Source of the DNA: Protonemura montana
Taxonomy: Eukaryota; Arthropoda; Insecta; Plecoptera; Nemouridae
Reading direction: 5' to 3'
NCBI GenBank assembly: GCA_947568835.1
Contig: OX387611.1
Location: 5,708,001 to 5,772,000 of the forward strand
Length of the DNA stretch: 64,000 bases
In this document: positions 51,491 to 63,920 of the stretch, piece after piece
How the letters are laid out: the number at the start of each line of letters is the position of its first letter
Position numbering within the stretch: the first letter of the stretch is position 1
Notes under the pieces: model-generated
What the model was told of the DNA's origin: nothing
Seen by the model: the letters and a program-made list of their open reading frames with translations, nothing else
Database searches by the model: none
Translations under genes and position numbers: made by a program

Positions 51491-54400
51491 CTGTAATGAA
51501 ATGGGAGACATATTTTACTGCTGGAAATTTAAAATCGTACATCATTTGACGCAGAGAAATACAAATAAAATTTGCAGTCAAGTTGTTAATTAAGTGTATC
51601 TGAAAATAATTGACAAGGATGTATTTGATAGTGTATTTGTACCTGTAAGGAGTTGTGGAGAAAAAAGTTAGCACAGCAATATCACTCGCCTTGCTTATCA
51701 ACCTCTCAACAGCATGGATTTGTGGAGGAATCCTGTTGTTCGAGTTGTACCGTCCTTTGAAAGGGACACTTAGCCGATGACCCCCTAGGTGCTCTTCAAT
51801 AGAAGTAGGCTACATGCTGGCACTTAGTTATCCCTCCTCCCCTCTAGGCTTGGTTAGATTCATTATCATTCACTCTTTCACTGAGTCAAATCCTTTTCAA
51901 ATTATTGACTCTTACCGAATTCATTGAAATTTTAAACTATTGTTGAAAATTAATTACAAAAGGCTGGAATATAACTTCGGGCAGACAAAAAAAAAATGCA
52001 ATACTCCAAAGTTGAAAAACCTGGTTACCTGTTGGAACAAATGCAGGTAAGAGTAGAGTTGTTATACCTAATTTTTTTTGGTAGTAGATTCTTTTCCACC
52101 TGAATCCAAGAATGGCTTGAATCTTCAATTTAACTCTAGACAAAACAATTTGCATCGCTCAGATTTCTCTCAACTTGACAACGGAGCCGTGATTTCTTGT
52201 TTGCATACCTGAGAGAGTCCATACGCTTGGAGACGCCGAATCCTCCACCGGAAAGCGAGTCCAGACCCGGCCTTCGGATCTGACGAAGCAAGCGTTCGCT
52301 GGCAGCCTCATGGTCCGGTCGCCTCAGGAGATTGCTTGCGCCTGGCGGTGAAAAAATGTAATAAATTTCCTTCATTACTAGACATTGTTTGCCTAAACGA
52401 TAATAAAACAATTAAATTTGTTTTGGCTTGTGGCTATGGTGAGAGTGCACTGAAATACCAATGTATGTTTGTTCCTAATGGAGAAGAGGAAATGAAGAAC
52501 ATAACCAAGGTTATAAAAAGCTAGTTGCGGTAATGATGAGAAATGTACAACGTTTTGGCTAGGTTGCCGTTTTCACTTTAAATGACTAAATGTTTAAACA
52601 TTTTACAACTCTCTCCATCTATCACAATTAGTTTTTTTAACTCGGTAACGTTCCTTCTGTTCTCTTCCCCATAACATACATAGTTGATGCAATTAACAAC
52701 GTGCTATTGTTATTAATTAGCAATTTGGTACTCAGTTATAAGTTTCCATCCTGTTGTTATGGTTTCTTAGTTGTGATGCCATGGATTTATTTTTCAAGAC
52801 AAATGCATAGCGGGTATTTATTGTTTCGAGATTCTATGAAGATATCTGAGAATGGTTTTGGTAGAAAGGTAACAAAATTATATAAAAAAACCATACAGAA
52901 AAATTCAGACACAGGTATCGATAGAAAGTAACCTGTATAAATATTAGGTACAATGTTTGTACAAGTGGCAAAAAAAAAAAAAAAAAAAAAGTATATATGT
53001 ACCTATAGATGAAGGTTTAGATATAGCCGATTTAACAAAATATGTAGGTATACACATTTTAAGCCAACATAAAATTCTGCTCCCTCCCAGCAGATATAGT
53101 ACACAATATTTGCACTTCTGGCAACGAGCTGGGAAATCTTCCCGTGTAACAGCCGATTTTTAATTTTTTACAATTCTTGTAATTTTTCAAGCCCATTTCA
53201 TCGCTTCACAATCAAAGTTTTGTCGCATTCAACTTTTGCTTTTTTGTCAAGTTGCTTACCATGAAGTAACTGTGCAAATTTGTTTCGTATATAAATATTT
53301 TTTATTTCCATCTAAGAATACATCGCTGATCACAATTGTACTATAGCTCCTACTTCAAGTCTATATCAAACTTAAATTAGGAAGTACACAACTAAGTAAC
53401 AATTTTTCCTGCCCTCAAATATTTAAATCCAAACAAGGAAGCTAAGTTTTACCCTTTTAGTCCTTTGAGCTCATAATCAATCTCCATTAAAATGTTTCAA
53501 AAAATACTTGCAGAAAAAAACTTTTGATTTGATTTTTTTTTATGAATTACTGTTTAAATTAAACGGCCAGATTTTAGAGAAATTATTAGTTCTTTATCAA
53601 AAAGTTCAATGCCATTGTTGAAACACATTTAACAGAAATTTGTTTACTGTGGATATCTGTTATTTACTGTGGATTATTATTTAAAATAGTCTGGTTACAA
53701 ATCTTTGTTTCACCATTAAATTTCTATGTGAAATCAGAAAGCCAGCGCTTATGCTAAACTGCCTATGAGAAAATTGACCGCCAAAATCTTACTTTACCCC
53801 GACCAAAAGAATAAACTCCTAATAGGTGGCGTCGCATTTGTTTCGAGTGTTAAGAAATTAAATTTGCTTATGTCTTGCAGATTTAAGACATGCTTACGCT
53901 TAATTAATCTTTATGCTGACCTTAACAACTGATTTTAAATGTAACAATTTTTTTTAGTCGATTTTTTTTAAAGGCGGCCGCAAGCATCTTTAGTTAATAG
54001 GGACACACCGTTACCACATGTTACCAGCTCGTTTGCTCAACAGAAAGTTTAACATTAACGCTAGCACTGTTTTTTATATTTTAAAATCTTTAAATTAAAT
54101 AATTGTGGTATGACAATTTACAATGGGTCCCCTTCTGTTCACGATGTGCCATCGTAGAGTACCTCCAGACGTTATCTACCAATATCACTAATCTAAGGCA
54201 TCTAATTTTTACCGACATTGAAAATAATAAGACATTTTTACTCATCGGGATGAATACACGCAATTAAAACAGTAAATAAAAAACAGATTTACGGGAAAAA
54301 ATGGCAAAAATATTATCCTCATGAGACAGTTTGCCTCTTTTTTTTGTAGTACTAAAGACAGCAAAGTAATTTAATTATCTGGAATATTCTCGCCACCAAA

Positions 54401-55571
54401 ACTATTTCAAGTTGCGGCAATATCACTGGAATATTCTTGAGTCTTCCAGATTTTTAGTATTCTTCATACGTAGGGAAATTATAGAGGGATCGAACTATAT
54501 TGCCACCTCCTAACCCATCCACATTCCTTACAATATTGCCACCTCCTAACCCATCCACATTCCTTACAATATTGCCACCTCCTAACCCATCCACATTCCT
54601 TACAATGTTGCCACCGCCTAGCCCATCCACCTTCCTTACAATATTGCCACCTCCTAACCCATCCACATTCCTTACAATGTTGCCACCGCCTAGCCCATCC
54701 ACATTTCTGACAATATTGCCACCTCCTAACCCATCCACATTCCTTACAATATTGCCACCTCCTAACCCATCCACATTTCTTACAATATTGCCACCTCCTA
54801 ACCCATCCACATTCCTTACAATGTTGCCACCTCCTAACCCATCCACATTCCTTACAATATTGCCACCTCCTAACCCATCCACATTCCTTACAATGTTGCC
54901 ACCTCCTAACCCATCCACATTTCTTACAATGTTGCCACCTCCTAACCCATCCACATTTCTGACAATATTGCCACCTCCTAACCCATCCACATTCCTTACA
55001 ATATTGCCACCTCCTAGCCCATCCACATTTCTGACAATTTTGCCACCGCCTAACCCATCCACATTCCTGACAATATTGCCACCGCCTAGCCCATCCACAT
55101 TCCTTACAATATTGCCACCTCCTAACCCATCCACATTTCTTACAATATTGCCACCTCCTAACCCATCCACATTCCTTACAATGTTGCCACCTCCTAACCC
55201 ATCCACATTCCTTACAATGTTGCCACCTCCTAACCCATCCACATTTCTTACAATATTGCCACCTCCTAGCCCATCCACATTCCTTACAATATTGCCACCT
55301 CCTAACCCATCCACATTTCTTACAATATTGCCACCTCCTAACCCATCCACATTTCTTACAATTTTGCCACCTCCCAGTCCGTCCACATTCCTGATCAAAT
55401 ATCCATCCCCTTGTAGACCCAGGCCTTGAACAGAGATGCCATGCAGACGTCTTTTGAGCTGCGCAGCTGCTATGTCTTGCCGCTGCCCAAATTGTTCCAG
55501 CAGCACGTTAAGTAGTACACGTCTGCGTAGTTGATCTGCGCCGAGCTGCCAGCCCCAGGGAGCGCGCGATC
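51172..55571 (-). CDS. orcokinin: Orcokinin neuropeptide precursor gene (A and B alternative exons)
   Basis: Secreted neuropeptide precursor of arthropods, linked in insects to the circadian clock, ecdysis and reproduction (family knowledge). On the - strand, in transcript order, come a terminal B exon (55571-54454, own stop), exon A1 (52341-52209) and terminal exon A2 (51490-51172). B and A1 both begin two bases into a codon, so both can follow the same upstream exon. A1 to A2 joins in phase (AG|C). This predicts two mutually exclusive transcripts, A and B, as in other insects. The signal-peptide exon was not identified; it should lie above 55571 and end in phase 1. The A2 stop is followed within about 11 bases by an AATAAA motif. 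Confidence 0.93.
51657..51905 (+). repeat. 5S-derived SINE body and tail in orcokinin intron
   Basis: Runs from agcacagcaatatcactcgc to cactctttcactgagtc. The head is lacking. It lies in the intron between orcokinin exons A1 and A2. Confidence 0.8.
52209..52341 (-). CDS. orcokinin: Orcokinin-A transcript exon A1
   Basis: Acceptor tcaccgccag, donor gtatgc, length 133 with two bases carried at each end. It encodes [20 protein letters not shown], then [19 protein letters not shown] and MDSLR. The segment [12 protein letters not shown], flanked by RR and KR, looks like a further orcokinin-B or orcomyotropin-like peptide made from the A transcript. It joins to A2 with AG|C giving Ser. Confidence 0.88.
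52342..54453. other. Orcokinin intron between B exon and A1
   Basis: AT-rich, with an A19 run near 52970-52990 and a partial family-C repeat near 53990-54065. The small open frames show no motif. Confidence 0.5.
54454..55571 (-). CDS. orcokinin: Orcokinin-B terminal exon, 25 tandem peptides
   Basis: The acceptor is ggttctccag. The open frame starts GA|TCG and encodes [17 protein letters not shown], a linker containing QLKRRLHG, then GDGYLIR. Next come 25 head-to-tail 12-residue units, nearly all [12 protein letters not shown] (two end KIVR, one begins KVDG), and the tail [11 protein letters not shown] before TAA. The LGGG core identifies orcokinin B. The units abut with a single Arg and no dibasic site, so processing would have to be monobasic. 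The DNA unit is 36 bp with few variants, pointing to recent homogenisation by unequal exchange. The antisense strand is also open across the array, but only as a by-product of the repeat. Confidence 0.92.
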
Positions 55572-55631
55572 CTGGAGAACCGAAATTATTTTGTTAAATA
55601 TCAGTAACAGTTTTTGGTAAATATATTGATT

Positions 55632-56137
55632 AATTAGTGGTGTTTAACGACGCACTGTTTTGTCGACGGGCCATGCGGCACTGGTCTAATGGCTTCGGTG
55701 AATGAGTGGATGATGATGAGAATGATGATAAACTTAACCTAGCCTAGAAAAGAGGAGGGGAAATCAGGTGCCGGCAGGTAGCCTACTCATGTTGAAAAGC
55801 ATCTAGAGACCACCGGCTTAACGTCCCTTCCGAAGGACGGTACAGCGCAAACAACAGGATTTCTCCACAAATCTATGCCGTTGAGAGGTTGATAAGCAAG
55901 GCGAGTGAAGTTGCTGTACTAACTTTCATCCCTCCAACCTCTCTCCCGAACAGAACTGGTCTTGTGTATGATGGTCACCCATTCAATACCTGACCCAGCG
56001 CAGTATTGCTTAACTTTCATCCCTCCAACCTCTCTCCCGAACAGAACTGGTCATATGTATGATGGTCACCCATCCAACACCTGACCCAGCGCGGTGTTGC
56101 TTTACTTCGGTGATCTCATGAGAACCGGTGTTCGGTA
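55632..56137 (-). repeat. 5S-derived SINE with two head units
   Basis: Tail (ggtgtttaacgacgcactgt), body, two ~107-bp head units and the 5S-like box (ttcggtgatctcatgagaac). It lies about 60 bases upstream of the orcokinin-B acceptor. Confidence 0.9.
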
Positions 56138-56591
56138 ATCGTTTTAGAAAGAGGCTGGTGGTTGATCAAATGTGAATGATTGATTGATGAGTCAGAAAAA
56201 TCTCCAAGGAACTAATCCAGAAGACTGTGAATATGGTTTAAGTTGGGAAATATATTTTGAGTTATTGGGCGGAACTCATGAAGCTCAGCAGAGGCATCCA
56301 GCATGGGGCAAAAAATAAAATCTCTTGGTATTTGCATTTTTTCTTTTTACTATGGGCTCTATGGCATTGATTAAGGTGATGATGAACCATAATCTAGAAC
56401 AGAGGGATGGTAATCTGGTACTGGCTTTTCGTATACTATTGTTGAAAAAGCGGAGACGTCTCTTGATGAACTCTCCTATGGACCATGATGAATCCGAATG
56501 ACCACAAGATCTCTCTTTTCATCCATGATGTTGAATGTTGATACGCAGAGTGATACCAATGAGAACAATGACCCAGGCAGTTAATCTTGAT

Positions 56592-56665
56592 TGTTTTTAG
56601 ACTCATGTCTACTTGATGTAACTTTAGCACTAGTTTTGACAAAAAACTATTTGAACTGGGTTTTT
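56592..56665 (-). repeat. Fold-back family terminal fragment
   Basis: gtttttagactcatgtctac followed by gcactagttttgac and actatttgaactgggttttt. Terminal ~70 bases only. Confidence 0.55.
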
Positions 56666-56761
56666 GCAAAAAGCAATTTATCTACTTTCCTAAGTTTCTG
56701 TTAAAAAAAAAACATATTAATGTACGTAAGTTAGAAAAGTAGCACTATGCCAAATACAGGT

Positions 56762-56828
56762 GTGTCCGGATAGCTCAGTTACACCCATTGGGAGGTTCCG
56801 GGTAAATCCCGGTTAGGTGGCACACTTC
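56762..56828 (+). repeat. tRNA-like fragment, shortened
   Basis: tgtccggatagctcagttac followed by ggaggttccgggtaaatccc. The A box is well preserved but the anticodon arm region is deleted, so it cannot be a working tRNA. Confidence 0.5.
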
Positions 56829-57261
56829 CCATTCTAACGTCCTTTCCAAAATTCTGGTTTTGAAGATAGTGTTTTTATGAACAGGTGAAAAAGACACAAG
56901 AATATAGAAATAAGTTATCAAAGGGTCAGGAAATATTAGAAAAATATTAATTTTGTCGGAAATATCAACTTTAAATATTAAAAAGGTTTCCGTTTATTTA
57001 TTTTAAAAGATAGATATTATTTATAATTTGCATAAGTGACGTCACTGTATCTTATTGTTTATTTAGCATTTTTTCCTTCCGAAATTGAGCTCATGCATAG
57101 AAAAAAACGGTTATATTTTTTGTTTGCCACTGAAGTTTTTAACCTGTAAATTGCAACATGCAAGTATATCCCGTTCAGGGTGAGAACATAATTGTCCCAC
57201 AGAGGCACCACAAGTCGTATTGATATGACATGAGGGCCAACTTTCAAGTTAAAAAAATACT

Positions 57262-57655
57262 ACGCATCATCTACGCTGATGTCCACCAGTTTTTCTTTCT
57301 TTGCAAAGCTTTTGTCTTGTCAAGATGTTTTGTCCTTCAAATTGTTATCAATATTTTTAGAATTCTTCTGCAGATATCATAAGTATTTTGAAATCCCGCC
57401 ACCAAAAACATAACTGAAAATCCATTCATGAGTTGGTAGCAATGCAGGGGGCAGTCTTTGTGCGGGTATCTTCTCTCACGGGCTAGACTTTTGCAATGCT
57501 AAGGGCAGGCCTTGTGCTGGTATCTTCTCTCACGGGCTAGACTGTAGCAATCCAAGGGACAGTCCTTGTGCTTGTATCTTCTCTCACGGGCTAGACTGTA
57601 GCAATCCAAGGGACAGTCCTTGTGCTTGTATCTTCTCTCACGTACTAGACTGTAG
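57262..57655 (-). repeat. Mobile element A, second copy, about four 54-bp units
   Basis: Inverse of the 2.3 kb copy: tacgctgatgtccaccag at the left, then catgagttggtagcaatgca, then four units (tatcttctctcacgggctag). It gives the same order of flank and array. Confidence 0.82.
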
Positions 57656-57659
57656 AACT

Positions 57660-59157
57660 GATCCCAAATTTAATTAATCCACACCTTATTGAAGAGTTTG
57701 TGTTCCTATAAGCCACCATTAAGCTAGAGCAAAGAATGCACTCCATAAACTTTCTAAATCTCTCACTATCTCTCTTGCTATGGTGGTAAATTTTCTGTAT
57801 AGGTATAGACCGCAGAAGTTTGGTCCATGACTTGGCGATAGCATGCAATTATAGAATCATTCAGTAACGCATCAATGGCCCAATCAGAGGTTTTAATTGC
57901 TTTCAACACTTTTAATGCAATCAGACTTTGGTTTACAAATCCAACTTTATTGACAGAAGGCGGATAAAGTATGTTTTAGTGAAACCGTTGATTAATTTGT
58001 GGAATTAGTGGAAAGTGCAGGCAATTTATAGCACTAGAACTGAGTGAGGGTTGAAAAAATTTCTGAATTCGCTGAATGGTTCATCCGTGTGGCCGATTTT
58101 TGGTTTTAAGAGACGATTTATCGGTGGTGCGATCAGAACTCTACAGTCAAACTGCATCAAACTGCATCTAACTGACTAGTTGTTCTGTAGCATTAGTGAA
58201 TTTGAACACAAGGAATCGTATGCGCATTTAATAATTTAGCTCATTTGCCTACTTTTAATTGGTAACTATGTTACATTGGTTTATAATATTAATTAGCAAT
58301 CGTAATTTCCAAATGATACCTAGAATCATATTTTTCAGGACAAGTTGTACCTACTTAAAGGAACTTGTGATTATTTATACTGTGACATTGTTGATACATT
58401 GTGTAATGTTTAAAAAATGATAAAAAAAAGCATAATTGTCAGTGATTGGTCGATATTTTTCACAGACAGCTGAGAAGATTCTGACTAAACTTAAAAACTC
58501 GATGCTTTTGTGTTGATTTATCAAAAGCTTGATTAGCAGCAGCTCGTACAAAGGTTTGTTTTACCAAACAAGGCCAACACCATATCACTCCTCAGGCAAA
58601 TCTTCACAAATCGATAAAATATACCAACTAGAACCGCTCGCAAACCAAATCCATCCGTAAACTTTCTCAATTAATTTTTTTGAATCGCAAAGCAGGTCCC
58701 AATACATTCCATTTAAACGAAAAAAAAAAATTGGTTTATTCCCCCCTCCCCCTTATACCACTGAGCAAAAACAAAATACCTAAAGGCAGTTTCAAGTATA
58801 ATTTAAAGTTCAACCAACTACCTTCATGAGACAGCATCAAGCAAGTTTTAAAATGTCAATAAATTCTTTATGTAACCTTCACATAACTGACCCTTTTATG
58901 GTGCAATCATGGTGCTACATAATACGACCGGTGGTATTATATAACCCCGACCTAGAGCAGCACTTTTTAACAGTGCTAGAGTTTGTTGATTTCATCACCA
59001 CTAGCAACCGGTATTACGAAGGTGCTACGACGGTAGTATTGTCTAGAAGTCATACTGGGTTTCTGTTGATCATCACAGTGCAGTGAGGACAAAGCAACCA
59101 ATGCCATGAAGCGTTACTGAAGCCAGAGTAACTTAGAAATTGTGTAATTAATAAAAC
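57660..59157. other. Unrecognised DNA upstream of orcokinin
   Basis: Searched on the - strand for a signal-peptide exon. A short ATG frame ending at a gtaaaa donor at about 58568-58590 is too short to be a signal peptide. Nothing else recognised. Confidence 0.4.
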
Positions 59158-59862
59158 CACTCTATGTCGGGGTTACTTCTTGGTGCTATGGTGGTGCTAG
59201 TTAGCGCGGTGCTACTGACAGTAATACCAGGGTTACGAATCACCGCTCTAGGTCGGGGTTACTGCTTGGTGCTATGGTGGTGCTAGTTAGCACGGTGCTA
59301 CTGACAGTAATACCAGGGTTACGAATCACCGCTCTAGGTCGGGGTTACTGCTTGGTGCTATGGTGGTGCTAGTTAGCACGGTGCTACTGACAGTAATACC
59401 AGGGCTACGAATCACCGCTCTAGGTCGGGGTTACTGCTTGGTGCTGTGTTTATGCTAGTTAGCACGGTGCTACTGATAGTAATACCAGGGTTACGAATCA
59501 CCGCTCTAGGTCGGGGTTACTGCTTGGTGCTATGGTGGTGCTAGTTAGCGCGGTGCTACTGACAGTAATACCAGGGTTACGAATCACCGCTCTAGGTCGG
59601 GGTTACTGCTTGGTGCTATGGTGGTGCTAGTTAGCACGGTGCTACTGACAGTAATACCAGGGTTACGAATCACCGCTCTAGATCGGGGTTACTGCTTGGT
59701 GCTATGGTGGTGCTAGTTAGAACATTTCTACTGACAGTAATACCAGGGTTACGAATCACCGCTCTAGGTTCGGGGTTACTGGTTGGTGCTATGGTAGTGC
59801 TAGTTAGCACGGTGCTACTGACAGTAATACCAGGGTTACGCATCACTGCTCTAGGTCGGGTT
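59158..59862 (+). repeat. 86-bp tandem repeat, about eight units
   Basis: The starts of tgctagttag are spaced 86 bases (59195, 59281, 59367). Each unit contains agtaataccagggttacgaa and accgctctaggtcggggtta. GC content is higher than in the surroundings. Confidence 0.92.
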
Positions 59863-61829
59863 GATGACCAGACTCACTTTCAGTTTAAAGAGAAAACTTT
59901 GAAAAAAAAATAACTTTGCGTTGAGCTTTCTTGAAGACACTACAAGCAACACTATCTTCCCTACGACTGAAGTATTCCACAGAATTACTCCTGCTTGAGC
60001 TGAGCAATCAGTTGTGTCGTCATTTTCATGCCTCACTAGTTCTCGGAATTTCCTCGGCCCACGACTGAAAATCTCTTTAACGGCGGTGAAAAGCCGCTTT
60101 TCCGAGTGGTGTGCGTTTTATTTTCGCTATGTAGCGCTAAAGGAACATTATTGCGGCTTGGCTTTGCAGACTGTCGCTCTGTCGTGTTAGATACAATTAA
60201 CTTTTTGCCAATTACTGAGTTGTGGTATTATACCATTAACTTGATTAATTCTTGAAGAGATTTTAATTAATTTTATCTTGGCTTGTATTAGTTTAATAAT
60301 TAACTTGAGCGATGTTTAATAAAGATGAGACAATTGAGACTATTTTAATTGCATTTATATGTTTAGTCAGATTCTGCTGAGCAAACGAGCCGGCAATGTC
60401 TGGTTGCGGTAGGTGCCACCGGATGGCGTTTGCGGTCGTCCTTTCTCACAAAATCTTAACAATTAAATACATAAGACTCAAATAATACAGAAATATCAAC
60501 CGTTGGAGTAATTTTTATCTAAGATTTAATAGGCGTTTAAACCTAAACCAGTCTCAAATGCGAGTAATCTGCGAGAAATATCGAAATTAAATTTCTTAAC
60601 ACTCGAAATGACAAAGACTCAATCTAAAAGAATCTTAATTTTTTGTTGAAAATATAGTCTTTAAAAGAAATGTTTGGCAAATACAGTTTAATATTTGCGC
60701 TAACTCACTGATTATATCTTTTTACCCTTATAGGTACAACCACGGTTTAACCTAAATTTAGGACCAGGGTTTTTTTTCTGGTTTTTATCTTGCATATGCA
60801 GTTAAAAATTAATAAGCTTGAAAAATATATTATTCTTTGTATAAATATGTTTATTTTTTTAAGGATAGTAGAGAAAAAACCTGGCCAGTCTTTACATTTA
60901 AGTGCAGGTTCATTTTTTAGAACGGTTATTGGTTTTTTAATACAATTTTACAAGACAATTTTCGAAAATTCCCATGCTGCTCACAATTGTGTAAATATGT
61001 GTGTTTTTGTTCCAGCCTATAAGCGTTTATGAAATAATAAATAAATATGGTTTTTCTTATAAAAGAATTTTTAGTAAACAAGAGCTCTTTTTCGGGAGGA
61101 AAGAAATACCTTTATGATCCCATCAAGACTCGAAATGCCTTTAAATATCTCTTTATATGAATTTGGTTGCAATAGACCTTATGGCAAAACCAAGTCTATA
61201 TTCTTTTGAAATAGCTTTTCTAATAAAAAATAAATATACTCTATGTTGAAATAAAAAGTAATAGCTATGACGGCGAAACAGTTGTCGATTTAGCCTCAGT
61301 TTTGGATAGGCAAAAATGTTTAAGAAAAAACGAAAACATTCTCTATTCTGAAAATTTAATATTTTACATCACGATTCAAAATACAGAATTGCAAAAGTTT
61401 TATATTCAGAAATATTTGCAAACAGAGCATCGCTTTTTTAGACCCTTATTATAAAACATATTTCCATTTGTTCTATGTGTCTTTAGAAATGTCGAACAAA
61501 ACACACATGAAAAAGTAATGAAATACAAACGAACGTAGGAAAATCACAGAACGAATAGAACATTTCCCAAGAATTGTGTGTGTACAGAAATAACAAGAAT
61601 TGTGTCTTACCTTCATATTGTACAAGACGGTACTGGTACGAAACTTTGTTTTCTTTTCACTTCTCATGACGTTTGCAAGCATTGATTCACAGAGAAGAAA
61701 ACACGGTATTAATTATGAATGGCATTTTCGACTGGCCTGTCCTAGGGCGGGTTTGAAACATGCTCTCCGTCGGGTGTGGAACCCGTGATAACTAGCTGTC
61801 AAGACATGTATTTCGTTCTCTTTTACTCC
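59863..61829. other. Unrecognised DNA, possible orcokinin upstream region
   Basis: A GC-richer block at 60030-60190 could be a promoter of a - strand gene but has no clear motif. The rest, apart from the family-C repeat, is AT-rich. Confidence 0.35.
60370..60620 (+). repeat. Interspersed repeat family C
   Basis: + copy: gctgagcaaacgagccggca, gtaggtgccaccggatggcg, then cagtctcaaatgcgagtaat and ttcttaacactcgaaatgac. Confidence 0.65.
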
Positions 61830-62412
61830 GTCAAAATTCTAGGAGTGAAAAAAGTGCACCGGGAGTGACCCAAGAGCGAGCAACTCTGCCAGTCAAACAC
61901 GTGAAAGTTGTACTGGGACAGAGTCACATGCCCAGTGGAACACGTGAAAGTTGCACTGGGACAGAGTCACATGCCCAGTCGAACACGTGAAAGTTCCACT
62001 GGGACAGAGTCACATGCCCAGTCCAACACGTGAAAGTTGCACTGGGACAGAGTCACATGCCCAGTCAACCACGTGAAAGTTGCACTGGGACAGAGTCACA
62101 TGCCCAGTCGAACACGTGAAAGTTCCACTGGGACAGAGTCACATGCCCAGTCGAACACGTGAAAGTTGCACTGGGACAGAGTCACATGCCCAGTCAAACA
62201 CGTGAAAGTTGCACTGGGGCAGAGTCACATGCCCAGTCGAACACGTGAAAGTTATACTGGGACAGAGTCACATGCCCAGTCGAACACGTGAAAGTTGCAC
62301 TGGGGCAGAGTCACATGCCCAGTCGAACACGTGAAAGTTGCACTGGGGCAGAGTCACAAGCCCAGTCGAACACACAGATCGCTTCCAATGCACACTCGGG
62401 GAAGCCAGTCGA
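61830..62412 (-). mobile_element. Element B, inverted copy, about 11 units
   Basis: Reads in reverse. The right-hand flank comes first (gcaccgggagtgacccaaga, gcgagcaactctgcc), then about 11 units, then the inverse of the left flank (gcacactcggggaagccagt). It carries both ends, making it the best copy for defining the element. Confidence 0.87.
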
Positions 62413-63040
62413 ATACGCCATTGAAAAAAAATGATATCAATAATAAATCCAGGTTAAGAATCACAAAACAAAATAGAAAAATTCAAGATCACAGTAATGT
62501 CTTATAGTTATTCACAAAGTAAAGAAAACTTCAAGAAATTGTTGCAACCTTTCCGAACACTAATATTATAACAGTTACAAATAGAATATTGAAGAAGGCG
62601 CTTGTGTAGTTGAACAGCTAATTAGTGAAACATTTCAGAGAGGATAAGAAGGAATCATCTAAATTGTTTTTCGATCATCGCTTGGATCTCAGTCCCGGGA
62701 AATGAATAATTTACAAAGGATTTGGCGTAAAATTATGAAATTTCAGTCTCTCTTATTCCCCAATCGAGTCCTAACATCCCTAAAGGATCTTGAAGTTGAA
62801 GCAACCTAAACCGTTAGGAAAAGTTTTAGAGCTTCTGTCTAGTCTTGTTCGTAGCGTCCTATATAATTTTCATCCCTCATGTAAAGTTATGTCGACGGTG
62901 GTTTAACAAAGGAACTATGCTAGGGAATTTGGAGTAATTTTTTAGTTGCAAAATTTCAAACTTAATCAAACGATTTTTTTTTATCCGATAGAAAAAGTAA
63001 AAAAAAGTACATTGCTTAAGTTTTGGACTTAATAACTGTT
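62413..63040. other. Unrecognised AT-rich DNA
   Basis: No coding sequence or repeat seen. Confidence 0.5.
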
Positions 63041-63372
63041 TATTGATTGGTTTGTTTGGTTAAGTATAACGACGCACTGCGTTTTCGACGAGCTGTACGA
63101 CACTGATCTAATGACGTTGGTAAATAAGTGAATAATGATGATGAATCAAACCTAACCAAGAATGGAGGAGAACTAACACGTTCCCGGCTCGTAGCCTACT
63201 CCTGTCAAAGACCAAGATGACCATCGGCTTAAATTTCTTTCCGAAAGACGGTACAACGGGAACAACAGGATTCCTCCACAAATCCATGCTGTCGAGAGGT
63301 TGATAAGCAAGGCGAGTGAATTCCTGTACTAACTTTCATCTCTCCAACCGCTTACCCTGAACAGAACCCAAA
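63041..63372 (-). repeat. 5S-derived SINE, head missing
   Basis: Tail (tataacgacgcactgcgttt) to the end of the body (caagacgagtg-type segment at 63300-63320). The copy stops in the first head unit. Confidence 0.82.
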
Positions 63373-63609
63373 CAGTCAAACATATTTGGTGCTAGTGGTC
63401 GAAAAATATCTTTGTTGTTTTTATGGGGCATGTTTTTCCGAAAATTAATTTAGCGAAGAATTTTGGTACAATGTGGAATTGCTGTTCGGTAATCTCTGCT
63501 TTTATAACAATGAAAAATAAATACGCGTTTAAATGTAGCTTTAAAGGGTGGGTTTAAACATTTGATGAATTTTAAATAAAATGACAGTTATTATTCCCTT
63601 CTTTTTCAA

Positions 63610-63920
63610 CGCATCCATTTCCATTCAGTGATGAGTCTCAACGCCACCGTCAAACTTTCTGCCAAAAAACCGAGCCTCCTTCACGAGCTACCAGTAGTGA
63701 CCATTAGATAGCGCTTTTAACCTTTCTTAAAAAAAAAAAACCCTACAATTAAAGAATTACGACTCACAATATCGACCTTTGTATATCAATCGTTGAGGTT
63801 AACAATAATAAAGATTAATTGAACATAAAATCAGTTGTAAATGCGAGTAATCTGCAAGAAATAACAAAATTAAATTGTCTGCCACTCGAAACAACGGTAA
63901 CTCCCCCTAGCAGCATCTTC
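63610..63920 (+). repeat. Interspersed repeat family C
   Basis: + copy with a more diverged start (ccgagcctccttcacgagct) and a well-preserved end (tgtaaatgcgagtaatctgc, cactcgaaacaacggtaact). Confidence 0.6.

Noticed and set aside
54500-55429. 309-codon + strand Pro-rich repeat protein
   Set aside because: Exact antisense of the orcokinin-B array. The sense strand has a splice acceptor, peptide logic and a matching gene context.
58560-58595. Orcokinin signal-peptide exon on the - strand
   Set aside because: An ATG followed by about six hydrophobic-rich codons and a gtaaaa donor has the right phase, but it is far too short for a signal peptide.
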